The notes under the pieces were generated by a model. The model had not been told where the DNA came from. It saw nothing but the letters and a program-made list of their open reading frames with translations, and did no database searches. Shown here one piece after another: positions 43,158 to 51,191 of a DNA stretch of 64,000 nucleotides; the first letter of the stretch is position 1; each line of letters begins with the position of its first letter. Position numbers and translations under genes: made by a program. Source of the DNA: Mongoliitalea daihaiensis (GTDB lineage Bacteria > Bacteroidota > Bacteroidia > Cytophagales > Cyclobacteriaceae); assembly GCF_021596945.1 (NCBI RefSeq), contig NZ_CP063779.1, positions 3,570,001 through 3,634,000 of the forward strand, in the 5' to 3' direction.

Positions 43158-45524
43158 ATGGTAGTTATGAAACATAAGTTATTAGTACTGCTGTTCCTGT
43201 TCGGAGGAACAAATTTTCTTTTAGCTCAACAACTCACAGTTGAGTACATCATGCGTGATCCTGTCTGGATGGGTCATTTTCCTTCCAATATTCGATGGTC
43301 GGATGATTCTCAAGTCATTTTTTTCAGTTACAATCCCGAACAAAATCCAGCAGACTCCTTGTATAAGATTGAACTCTCAGACCCACAGCGATACCTGAAG
43401 GTCTCCAAAGCAGAGCGTCAAGCAATGCTACCTGCGAATGCCCAAAGCAATGCTGGCAAATCAATGAAGGTGTACACGGATGGTAATGAGTTAATGCTAT
43501 ATCACGTACAAACCAAAGAAAAAAAGCAGGTGCTTGAATGGCCTGACAGAATCAGTAATCCTACATTTTTGAATGGAGATCAACAAATTGCATTTGAATC
43601 TCGGTCAAACATTTTCATTTATGAAATGGGGACCGGCAAAGTTAAAAGGATAACAAATATTCAATCTGGTAACAAAACAGAGGAGCGAACAACCAAACTC
43701 AACGAGCGGGATGAATGGTTGAAAGAGGATAATCTACAACTGTTGCAAGTAGTAAGAGAACGGGAAGAAACAAGGGAACAGCGAAAAGCCTATGCGGAAT
43801 CATTTGCAAAGCCTGAGCCCTACACTTTTTATTCAGGTAGCAAACAGGTATCCAATTTACAAGTTAGTCCCGATGGTTCATTTGTTACTTTTGCTCTTAT
43901 TACCAGAGCACAAAACAAAAATACAGTGGTGCCGGATTATACGCACTCAAGTGGCTACACTACCAACCTCAATACCCGCAGTAAAGTAGGTGACCAACCG
44001 ACTAAAGTAGAAATGGCTATTTATCATGTAGCCAAAGACACCGTTTACTTGGTCAATACCACCACACTTCCTGGTTTGAAGGATTTGCCGGATTACGTCA
44101 AGGACTATCCAGATAAAAAATGGGAATCCAAAGAGCGAGATTTGCTCCTTTCTGGCCCCTACTTTTCCAAGGATGGTAAAAAAGCGGTGATCAATGTACG
44201 TTCGTTTGACAACAAGGATCGATGGATTGCGCTGCTGGATTTGGAGAATGGAACAGTTAAAAATCTTGACCGTCAACGGGATGAGGCATGGATTGCAGGT
44301 CCAGGCATTGGATGGAGCATGGGTGGAGGCACTTTAGGTTGGCTTCCTGACAACAAGCATATCTATTTTCAATCTGAAGAAAGCGGATTTTCACATCTTT
44401 ATGTATTGGATGTGACCAAAGGTGCTAAAAAGCAACTGACCTCAGGAACTTTTGAAGTTTATGATCCAAAGATATCCAATAATGGAAAATATTGGTTTTT
44501 GACCACCTCTGCTGTAGATCCAGGTGAACGGCACTTGTACATGATGCCTTTGATGGGGGGCAAAATGGAGAAGTTAACGACGATGGTTGGTAATAACGAT
44601 GTTGCTATCTCTCCTGATGAGAAGAATTTTGCTATTCTCCACTCCTATTCTAACAAACCATGGGAAATCTATCTGCAAGCCAATGAAGTAGGAGCTGAAC
44701 CTAAACAATTGACCTTTGGTCAAAGTGAGGCGTTCAAGGCATACTCATGGAGAGATCCAGAAATAGTCCGGTTTAATGCCGAAGATGGTGCGCGTGTTCC
44801 TGCCCGTCTCTACAAACCTGATCCTGAAAAAAGTAATGGGGCAGCTGTCATTTTTGTTCATGGTGCCGGTTACCTACAAAATGTGCATAAATGGTGGTCT
44901 ACCTATTTTAGGGAGTACATGTTTCACAATCTTTTGACAGATTTGGGTTATACGGTGTTGGACATCGATTATAGGGCATCTGCTGGATATGGTAGAGATT
45001 GGAGAACAGGCATTTATCGTCATATGGGTGGTAAAGATTTATCCGATCAGGTGGATGGGGCTAAGTATTTGATGGCAGAACATGGAGTTCAAGCTGGCAA
45101 AATAGGTATCTACGGGGGAAGCTATGGAGGCTTTATTACATTGATGGCTTTGTTCAATGCTTCGGATACTTTTACCTCCGGTGCAGCGCTTCGCTCAGTG
45201 ACAGACTGGGCACATTACAATCACGGATATACTAGCAATATTTTGAATGAACCTTTCAATGATCCGATTGCTTACCGTCGTTCTTCTCCCATGTATTTTG
45301 CTGAGGGATTAAAAGGACATTTGTTGATCGCGCATGGCATGCTAGATGTGAATGTACATTTCCAAGATGTTGTCAGACTTGCCCAACGATTGATTGAACT
45401 TGGAAAAGAAAATTGGGAATTTGCTGTGTACCCGGTGGAAGATCATGGATTTGTGGAGCCAAGTAGTTGGACAGACGAGTACAAACGAATTTTAAAATTA
45501 TTCAATGATACCTTAATCGACTAA
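43158..45524 (+). CDS. S9 family peptidase (prolyl oligopeptidase/DPP IV type)
   Basis: A 788-residue secreted peptidase. The signal is MKHKLLVLLFLFGGTNFLLAQ (Met4 at 43167 is an alternative start). A propeller region covers about residues 25-530, and the C-terminal alpha/beta-hydrolase has GIYGGSYGGF with S655, D730 in GMLDVNVH and H763 in EDHGF. Such enzymes trim peptides from the N-terminus, often after proline. It is 2 bp from the gamma-glutamyltransferase gene, suggesting joint use of peptides in the periplasm. Confidence 0.94.
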   Translation: MVVMKHKLLVLLFLFGGTNFLLAQQLTVEYIMRDPVWMGHFPSNIRWSDDSQVIFFSYNPEQNPADSLYKIELSDPQRYLKVSKAERQAMLPANAQSNAGKSMKVYTDGNELMLYHVQTKEKKQVLEWPDRISNPTFLNGDQQIAFESRSNIFIYEMGTGKVKRITNIQSGNKTEERTTKLNERDEWLKEDNLQLLQVVREREETREQRKAYAESFAKPEPYTFYSGSKQVSNLQVSPDGSFVTFALITRAQNKNTVVPDYTHSSGYTTNLNTRSKVGDQPTKVEMAIYHVAKDTVYLVNTTTLPGLKDLPDYVKDYPDKKWESKERDLLLSGPYFSKDGKKAVINVRSFDNKDRWIALLDLENGTVKNLDRQRDEAWIAGPGIGWSMGGGTLGWLPDNKHIYFQSEESGFSHLYVLDVTKGAKKQLTSGTFEVYDPKISNNGKYWFLTTSAVDPGERHLYMMPLMGGKMEKLTTMVGNNDVAISPDEKNFAILHSYSNKPWEIYLQANEVGAEPKQLTFGQSEAFKAYSWRDPEIVRFNAEDGARVPARLYKPDPEKSNGAAVIFVHGAGYLQNVHKWWSTYFREYMFHNLLTDLGYTVLDIDYRASAGYGRDWRTGIYRHMGGKDLSDQVDGAKYLMAEHGVQAGKIGIYGGSYGGFITLMALFNASDTFTSGAALRSVTDWAHYNHGYTSNILNEPFNDPIAYRRSSPMYFAEGLKGHLLIAHGMLDVNVHFQDVVRLAQRLIELGKENWEFAVYPVEDHGFVEPSSWTDEYKRILKLFNDTLID

Positions 45525-45526
45525 TC

Positions 45527-47236
45527 ATGTCAAAAGTATGTAGCATTCTAACCTGTAGTTACCTCTTGTTATTTTTTCTGTTTTTTTCTTGCCAACAAAA
45601 GGATAAACTATCTCTAGACGAACGGGGAGTAATTGCCACCCAAGCTATGGTTGTCTCTGCACGGACAGAGGCATCAACGATTGGATTGCTCATGTTAGAA
45701 AAAGGAGGAAATGCTTTCGATGCCATGGCTGCTACAGAGTTGGCATTGGCCGTTGCATTCCCATTTGCCGGCAATTTAGGCGGGGGTGGATTTATGGTTT
45801 ACCGTTTAGCGGATGGCCAAATTGGATCAATTGATTACCGTGAAAAAGCACCCATAGCTGCCCATAAGGATATGTATCTCGATGAAGAAGGAAATGTTAT
45901 CCCAGGACTAAGTACCAAAGGAGCGCTCGCAGTGGGTGTTCCTGGTACTGTTGCAGGAATCTATGAAGTTCATAGTAAATTTGGTGCTTTGCCATGGGCG
46001 GAAATTTTGAAACCCGTCATTCAACTAGCTGAAAAAGGTGTTGTAGTCACAGAAAAACAAGCACAACGGCTTGCCAATAATAGAAAGGATATCATAGAAG
46101 TAAGTGGCGAACAAACCCTCTTTGCAAAGGAGTTTGTAGCAGGTGACACCATTCAATACCCTGCTTTAGCAAGTACCCTGAAGAGAATAGCTATAAATGG
46201 AGCAGATGAGTTTTATAAGGGAGAAACTGCTCAAAAGCTAGTTGAATTTTTAAAATCGAAAGGAGGAATCATTACCTTAGAAGATTTAGCAACTTATCAG
46301 CCCCAATGGAGAGAGCCGATTCGGTTTGATTATCGAGGCTACTCCATTATTTCGATGGCCCCTCCGAGTTCAGGCGGGATTACACTTGCCCAAATTATGG
46401 GGATGTTGGAACCTTTTCAGCTAGCTTCTATGCGGCATAATTCAGCAAACTATATTCAGGTATTGACAGAAGCAGAACGCAGGGCCTATGCAGATAGGAA
46501 TTTTTACTTGGGTGATCCAGACTTTGTAGAAATTCCTGTAAAGCAGCTGATGGATAAAAGCTACCTCAACGCTCGCATGTCCACCTTCGATGCAGAGCGT
46601 GCCACACGATCTTCAGAAGTAGGACATGGCGAAATTCAGTTTCAAGAAAGTCATGAAACGACTCACTACTCTATCGTTGATCAATTTGGAAATGGTCTTT
46701 CCATTACCACTACCTTAAATGGTGCCTATGGATCCAAGTTGTATGTGGATGAATTAGGCTTTTTCTTGAATAATGAAATGGATGATTTCAGTTCAAAAAC
46801 AGGTGTTCCCAATATGTTTGGACTGATTGGTGCGGAAGCCAACGCTATTGCTCCTAGAAAGCGAATGTTGAGTTCAATGACGCCCACGATTGTGGAAAAA
46901 AACGGAAAACTGTTCATGGTTTTGGGCACACCGGGAGGGTCAACCATCATCACATCTGTCTTGCAGACGATTTTAAATGTAGTAGAATTTGGGATGGGCA
47001 TGCAGCAAGCAGTAGATCTCCCTCGCTTCCACCACCAATGGCTTCCCGACCATATCAATTTTGAACCCAAAGGTTTTTCATCTGCCGATATGGAGATTTT
47101 AAAAGTGAAAGGGTACAAAATCAATGAGGGATATAGCCCAATCATTGGAAAAGTAGACGCAATCTTGGTCTTGCCTGATGGCAGACTTGAAGGAGGTGCA
47201 GATAAGCGTGGAGATGATGCAGCAGTAGGTTTCTGA
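45527..47236 (+). CDS. ggt: Gamma-glutamyltransferase, lipoprotein
   Basis: A 569-residue enzyme. A lipobox (LFFLFFSCQQKD) suggests membrane anchoring in the periplasm. GNAFDAMAATELALAVAFPFAGNLGGGGF is the family opening, and HETTHYSIVDQFGNGLSITTT holds the nucleophile T379 exposed by self-cleavage, followed by NNEMDDFSSKTG and MLSSMTPTIVEKNGKLFMVLGTPGGSTI. It hydrolyses or transfers the gamma-glutamyl group of glutathione and similar peptides. It follows the S9 gene by 2 bp. Confidence 0.95.
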   Translation: MSKVCSILTCSYLLLFFLFFSCQQKDKLSLDERGVIATQAMVVSARTEASTIGLLMLEKGGNAFDAMAATELALAVAFPFAGNLGGGGFMVYRLADGQIGSIDYREKAPIAAHKDMYLDEEGNVIPGLSTKGALAVGVPGTVAGIYEVHSKFGALPWAEILKPVIQLAEKGVVVTEKQAQRLANNRKDIIEVSGEQTLFAKEFVAGDTIQYPALASTLKRIAINGADEFYKGETAQKLVEFLKSKGGIITLEDLATYQPQWREPIRFDYRGYSIISMAPPSSGGITLAQIMGMLEPFQLASMRHNSANYIQVLTEAERRAYADRNFYLGDPDFVEIPVKQLMDKSYLNARMSTFDAERATRSSEVGHGEIQFQESHETTHYSIVDQFGNGLSITTTLNGAYGSKLYVDELGFFLNNEMDDFSSKTGVPNMFGLIGAEANAIAPRKRMLSSMTPTIVEKNGKLFMVLGTPGGSTIITSVLQTILNVVEFGMGMQQAVDLPRFHHQWLPDHINFEPKGFSSADMEILKVKGYKINEGYSPIIGKVDAILVLPDGRLEGGADKRGDDAAVGF

Positions 47237-47237
47237 T

Positions 47238-47456
47238 ATGGATGCTCAAGTATTAAAAGGACTGATTACTGAAAAAATGCCTTTCGGGAAATACAAAGGA
47301 AGAATATTAGCAGATCTTCCTGAATATTACTTGGTATGGTTTCACCGACAGGGATTTCCCCAAGGAAAGTTAGGAATGTATTTACACACCCTATACGAGA
47401 TCCGACTCAATGGATTGGAAGGGATTTTGGAAGAACTAAGGAAGGGTCGACGTTAA
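47238..47456 (+). CDS. DUF3820 family protein
   Basis: A 72-residue protein: MPFGKYKGRILADLPEYYLVWF is the family signature (PFGKYKG, D-x-P-x-x-Y), with FPQGKLGMYLHTLYEIRLNGL following. It starts 1 bp after the ggt stop and overlaps the convergent CIA30 gene by 4 bp at their ends. Function unknown; some members are linked to nucleic-acid-processing enzymes. Confidence 0.9.
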   Translation: MDAQVLKGLITEKMPFGKYKGRILADLPEYYLVWFHRQGFPQGKLGMYLHTLYEIRLNGLEGILEELRKGRR

Positions 47457-48010
47457 AAAAATTTAATATAATCAATCACTAATTCAAAATCACCTTCTTG
47501 TTTATCTGCCAAAATAATGCCTAAGCGTTGAATGTGTTGAAGTTCTGAGAGCGCTATGCCTTTTTGTGTCGTTTCTCCCATACGACTGATTTCAAAATCT
47601 GTGAGCAAAAAGGTTACTACTTCCCAATCATCTGAGACAGCCAGAAACTTTTTTCTGAATTTGGGAAGATAAAAAGCAGTTTCCCGCTCTAGCAAAATTT
47701 CAAAATTTCTATAGGAAGGTGATTTGAATCGCATTTCGCAGTAGGAAAAAGAAGAAAGGTCGTACTTCCCCATTGGACTTCGAAGTGAAACAAAGCCTCC
47801 ATTATTCTCTAAGGAGACATGGCCATAAAAAACCACAGCATTTTTTTCCAACCTGGCGTTGGAATCTGACATCCCTCCCATCACGCCATCATTGATAATG
47901 ACCCAGCGACCAAAAATTTTTCCCTCACCAAAATCAAAGAGTAAGGATCCTTCCGGATTAGGAATAAGAAAATTCATAATAGCATACAGGGTTATGACTA
48001 ATGAATACAT
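47453..48010 (-). CDS. CIA30 family protein
   Basis: A 185-residue protein. GRWVIINDGVMGGMSDSNARL, VFYGHVSLENNGGFVSLRSP and the closing ELVIDYIKFF are the conserved blocks of the CIA30/NDUFAF1 family, a galactose-binding-like beta-sandwich. In mitochondria it assists complex I assembly; bacterial members are not characterised. Met12 at 47977 is an alternative start. It is convergent with the DUF3820 gene. Confidence 0.88.
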   Translation of the reverse strand: MYSLVITLYAIMNFLIPNPEGSLLFDFGEGKIFGRWVIINDGVMGGMSDSNARLEKNAVVFYGHVSLENNGGFVSLRSPMGKYDLSSFSYCEMRFKSPSYRNFEILLERETAFYLPKFRKKFLAVSDDWEVVTFLLTDFEISRMGETTQKGIALSELQHIQRLGIILADKQEGDFELVIDYIKFF

Positions 48011-48187
48011 AGGTATTTAACTTCTTACCTTGCAAAAAGTTGCCTAAATATCTATAAAACAAATTAATTTAAAAAACTCGTCAAAAATTAATGGAAGAAA
48101 TCTTTCTAGCATTACATTTGAGGCTATTAGTTGGTATTGCTGAGAGGATCGCTCCTTTCGATAAGACCTTATCAAATTAAATCTTTT

Positions 48188-49096
48188 GTGAATACAATCT
48201 TAACCATAATCGTAACTTTTAATGGTGCTCGGTGGATCGAGACCTGTCTCAGGAGCTTGTCCGAAAGTACCTTGGACTCGGATATCCTGATTATTGACAA
48301 TAACTCCACTGACAATACTGTGGATATCATTCGTTCCAATTCAGTTGACGTCCAATTGATTCAATCTTCTACCAATTTGGGATTTGGAGGAGCTAACAAT
48401 ATCGGATTACTCCAGGCAATCAAGCAGGGCTATGATTATGTGTTCTTATTAAATCAAGATGCATATGTAGCAAAAGACTGTTTAGAAAAGCTCTATAAAT
48501 CCTCCCTCAACTCCCCTACCTTTGGAATCATCAGTCCAATACAGCTGCAGCCTGATGGGCAAAATATGGATGTAGTTTTTGAGAATCAAGTGAAAAAACA
48601 TTATCATCCAACCACGGAGGTACTTTTAGAAAATCAAACACAGAAAAATATCCAAGATTTACATGAGGTTCGTTTTGTTGGAGCTGCTTCATGGTTTGTC
48701 ACTAGGGAGCTTATCAAAAAAGTGGGATTATTTAACCCCTTCTTTCATCATTATGGCGAGGACAATAATTTTGCGGCCCGTGCCCAATATTTTGGCTTTA
48801 AAATCGGGGTACAAGTAACAACTTCAATCATTCACGATCGGAAGCCTCGAAAAAAGAGTGATTTCTTACCCGTAAGGTTACGGACTTTTCCTCTTCATCA
48901 GTTGTTGGATATTCGGAAACCTTTTGTCATCGCTTGGCTGGTCGGATATCATCAACTCGGGAGAACTTCCAAAAAATTGCGTCAACTACATGGGAATAGC
49001 TACAATACCGATATTGAAGCTTTGGAGAAATGGTTTTTTGAAGATTTAAAAAAAGCCCGTTCCATACGGAAAGGATTAAAAAAGCCCTATTTATAA
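48188..49096 (+). CDS. GT2 family glycosyltransferase (rhamnosyltransferase-like)
   Basis: About 302 residues. The frame is open from an ATG at 48131, but the GTG at 48188 gives the family start NTILTIIVTFNGARWIETCL. DILIIDNNSTDNT, NLGFGGANNIGL and YVFLLNQDAYV (NQD in place of DxD) mark the WbbL/rhamnosyltransferase branch of GT2, and FFHHYGEDNNFAARAQYFGF the base region. It is far from the main polysaccharide locus and stands alone. Substrate unknown. Confidence 0.88.
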   Translation: MNTILTIIVTFNGARWIETCLRSLSESTLDSDILIIDNNSTDNTVDIIRSNSVDVQLIQSSTNLGFGGANNIGLLQAIKQGYDYVFLLNQDAYVAKDCLEKLYKSSLNSPTFGIISPIQLQPDGQNMDVVFENQVKKHYHPTTEVLLENQTQKNIQDLHEVRFVGAASWFVTRELIKKVGLFNPFFHHYGEDNNFAARAQYFGFKIGVQVTTSIIHDRKPRKKSDFLPVRLRTFPLHQLLDIRKPFVIAWLVGYHQLGRTSKKLRQLHGNSYNTDIEALEKWFFEDLKKARSIRKGLKKPYL

Positions 49097-49157
49097 GCTA
49101 GGAATGGATGTTGGATTTTTCTAATGATGCATTTTCAGCATGGTTAGTGTGACTTTT

Positions 49158-49193
49158 TATACATGGATTACGATCATGAAAAACCTATTTTTG
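49158..49193 (+). promoter_or_regulatory. Candidate Bacteroidota promoter of the SLC13 gene
   Basis: TATTTTTG at 49186-49193 fits the TAnnTTTG -7 box, 25 bp before the ATG at 49218. The -33 part is only a loose T-rich match, so the left border is approximate. Confidence 0.45.
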
Positions 49194-49217
49194 TTGGAAT
49201 TATACTAACTTAAGCCT

Positions 49218-51014
49218 ATGGAAGCAGATTTTCAAATTGTAATTGTTTTGGGGATTTTGGTGGCAACAGTCATCATGATGGTATTTGAGATTTTTCGAAT
49301 CGATGTAGTAGCAATCCTTACCATGCTAGCCTTAGGCTGGTCAGGAGTACTTACGCCGGATGAAATGCTCAAAGGATTTTCTTCCAACGCGGTCATTTCC
49401 ATGCTTGCAGTGATGATTTTGGGGTACGGCATTACCACTACTGGGGTGATGGAACGCTTTTCCGAAGCTGTTCTCAAAAAAGTTGGAAATGATAAAAATA
49501 AAATCATTGGTTTTTTAGGCATTTCCGTTGGTACACTTTCTGCATTTATGCAAAATATTGGAGCAGCAGCTTTATTCCTGCCTGGAACATTAGATATATC
49601 TAGAAAAACAAAAATTCCCGCTACTCAATTAATCATGCCCTTAGGATTTGCTGCTATTTTGGGTGGTTCGTTGACTATGGTCGGTTCTGGTCATTTGATT
49701 TTGATCAATGATTTGTTGAAAAATGCCTCATTAGCTCCTTATGACCTATTTGCAGTAACGCCAGTAGGCGCAATTCTATTGATTGCTGGTATCGTGTATT
49801 TCTTCTTGTTGGGCAACTATGTATTGCCAAAGGAAGGAAACGCAAGTAAAAAGAAAACTGCTCAGGAGTCACTTATTGAGACCCTTCAATTACCCAATAA
49901 TCTTTGGTACTATTCCATACAGGAAGCTAGCAATCTCAACGGTATGACTACCGAATCTTCCCGAATATGGAAAGACTTTCAATTGAATTTGATTGCCTTA
50001 GCTGATGGAGAAAATGTTATTTATGCACCATGGAGAGAGACTACTTTCAAAAAAGGGCAAATTTTAGCACTTCTTGGATCAGAAAAAGAAGCGAAAAGAC
50101 TTGCTCAAGAATATGGTCTAAAGGAAACGATTCAACCAGGGATTTTTAATCGCTTGAGTAAACCAGATGAATCTGGGTTTGCGGAAATTATCATCGGCAC
50201 TGGTTCGGAGTTAATCGGTCAATCTTTACGGGATTTTGCATTTCGTAGAAAACTAGCTTTGGAGCCATTAATTCTATTTAATAATGGGGAAGAAATCAAA
50301 GGAGATTTTTCTGACCACATCTTTAAAAAAGGTGATACGATTATTGTATATGGCCTTTGGGATAATATCCGAAACATTAAAAATGATGGGGATTTTATCT
50401 TGGCAACCCCTATTGAGAGTGAATCAAAGAATCAATCCAAAGCTATTCCTGCAATTGCGAGTTTTGCATTTGGTATTATTCTGACATTCTTGGGTGTTCC
50501 AATAGCCTTGGCCTTTATGACGGGGGCCATGGCCATGATTTTATCTCGTGTGATTACTATTCAGCAAGCGTACGATTCCATTGACTGGAAAGTTGTATTT
50601 CTCTTAGCAGGTTTGATCCCATTAGGACTGGCCATGCAAAAATCCGGGGCTGCGTTCTTTTTGGCACAATATGTCATGCAAGTAGTCGAAGGCCAGTCAG
50701 TGATTGTCTTATTGACAGCAATTACAGTAATTAGTACAATCTTTTCCTTATTCATGTCCAATGTAGGTGCTGTAGTTGTGTTGGCCCCGTTGGTGATCGG
50801 AATGGCTGAAATTGCCGGTTTAGACCCTCGTCCTTTGGTATTGCTGGCTGCTGTCGGCGTATCCAACTCTTTCTTATTGCCAACTCACCAGGTAAATGCG
50901 CTGATGATTTCTGCGGGAGGCTATCAAAATAAAGATTATATCAAAGCTGGCAGCGGACTTACCATTATCTTCATTGTTCTCACCGTGGCAGTATTTTATC
51001 TCTTTTACATTTAG
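49218..51014 (+). CDS. SLC13 family permease with two TrkA-C domains
   Basis: A 598-residue inner-membrane transporter. The N-terminal half has MQNIGAAALFLPGTLDISRK and LGGSLTMVGSGHLILIND (the S-N-T-like motif loop), residues ~215-400 hold two TrkA_C (RCK_C) domains, e.g. EIIIGTGSELIGQSLRDFAF, and the C-terminal half repeats the fold with FSLFMSNVGAVVVLAPLVIG. Relatives carry sulfate, dicarboxylates or other anions with sodium. The exact solute is unknown. A stem-loop follows the gene. Confidence 0.92.
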   Translation: MEADFQIVIVLGILVATVIMMVFEIFRIDVVAILTMLALGWSGVLTPDEMLKGFSSNAVISMLAVMILGYGITTTGVMERFSEAVLKKVGNDKNKIIGFLGISVGTLSAFMQNIGAAALFLPGTLDISRKTKIPATQLIMPLGFAAILGGSLTMVGSGHLILINDLLKNASLAPYDLFAVTPVGAILLIAGIVYFFLLGNYVLPKEGNASKKKTAQESLIETLQLPNNLWYYSIQEASNLNGMTTESSRIWKDFQLNLIALADGENVIYAPWRETTFKKGQILALLGSEKEAKRLAQEYGLKETIQPGIFNRLSKPDESGFAEIIIGTGSELIGQSLRDFAFRRKLALEPLILFNNGEEIKGDFSDHIFKKGDTIIVYGLWDNIRNIKNDGDFILATPIESESKNQSKAIPAIASFAFGIILTFLGVPIALAFMTGAMAMILSRVITIQQAYDSIDWKVVFLLAGLIPLGLAMQKSGAAFFLAQYVMQVVEGQSVIVLLTAITVISTIFSLFMSNVGAVVVLAPLVIGMAEIAGLDPRPLVLLAAVGVSNSFLLPTHQVNALMISAGGYQNKDYIKAGSGLTIIFIVLTVAVFYLFYI

Positions 51015-51055
51015 GTAGAGCCTCAAATTCTTACAAGTGTACTATACAATTGCAT

Positions 51056-51096
51056 GTAAAGCGTAGGTCATTTTTCTACTGATACCTACGCTTTAC
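51056..51096. terminator. Stem-loop after the SLC13 gene
   Basis: GTAAAGCGTAGGT (51056-51068) and ACCTACGCTTTAC (51084-51096) form a perfect 13-bp stem with a 15-nt loop, 41 bp after the stop. No T-run follows, so it may act as a weak terminator or as an mRNA end-stabiliser. Confidence 0.6.
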
Positions 51097-51156
51097 TGTT
51101 TAGACATGGTTTAAGCCTTTCAGCAGATAACGCCTGTTTTAGCTCCAAAGACTTGG

Positions 51157-51164
51157 TAGTTTTG
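51157..51164 (+). promoter_or_regulatory. Candidate -7 box of the outer-membrane barrel gene
   Basis: TAGTTTTG matches TAnnTTTG, 27 bp before the ATG at 51192. A T-rich CTGTTTTAG segment about 20 bp upstream could be the -33 part. Confidence 0.45.
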
Positions 51165-51191
51165 TTACCTCATTAAAAAATTATTTTATTC

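Noticed and set aside
43158-47456. S9 peptidase, gamma-glutamyltransferase and DUF3820 run as a novel system
   Set aside because: The genes are tightly spaced, but each is a standard family and the combination needs no new explanation.
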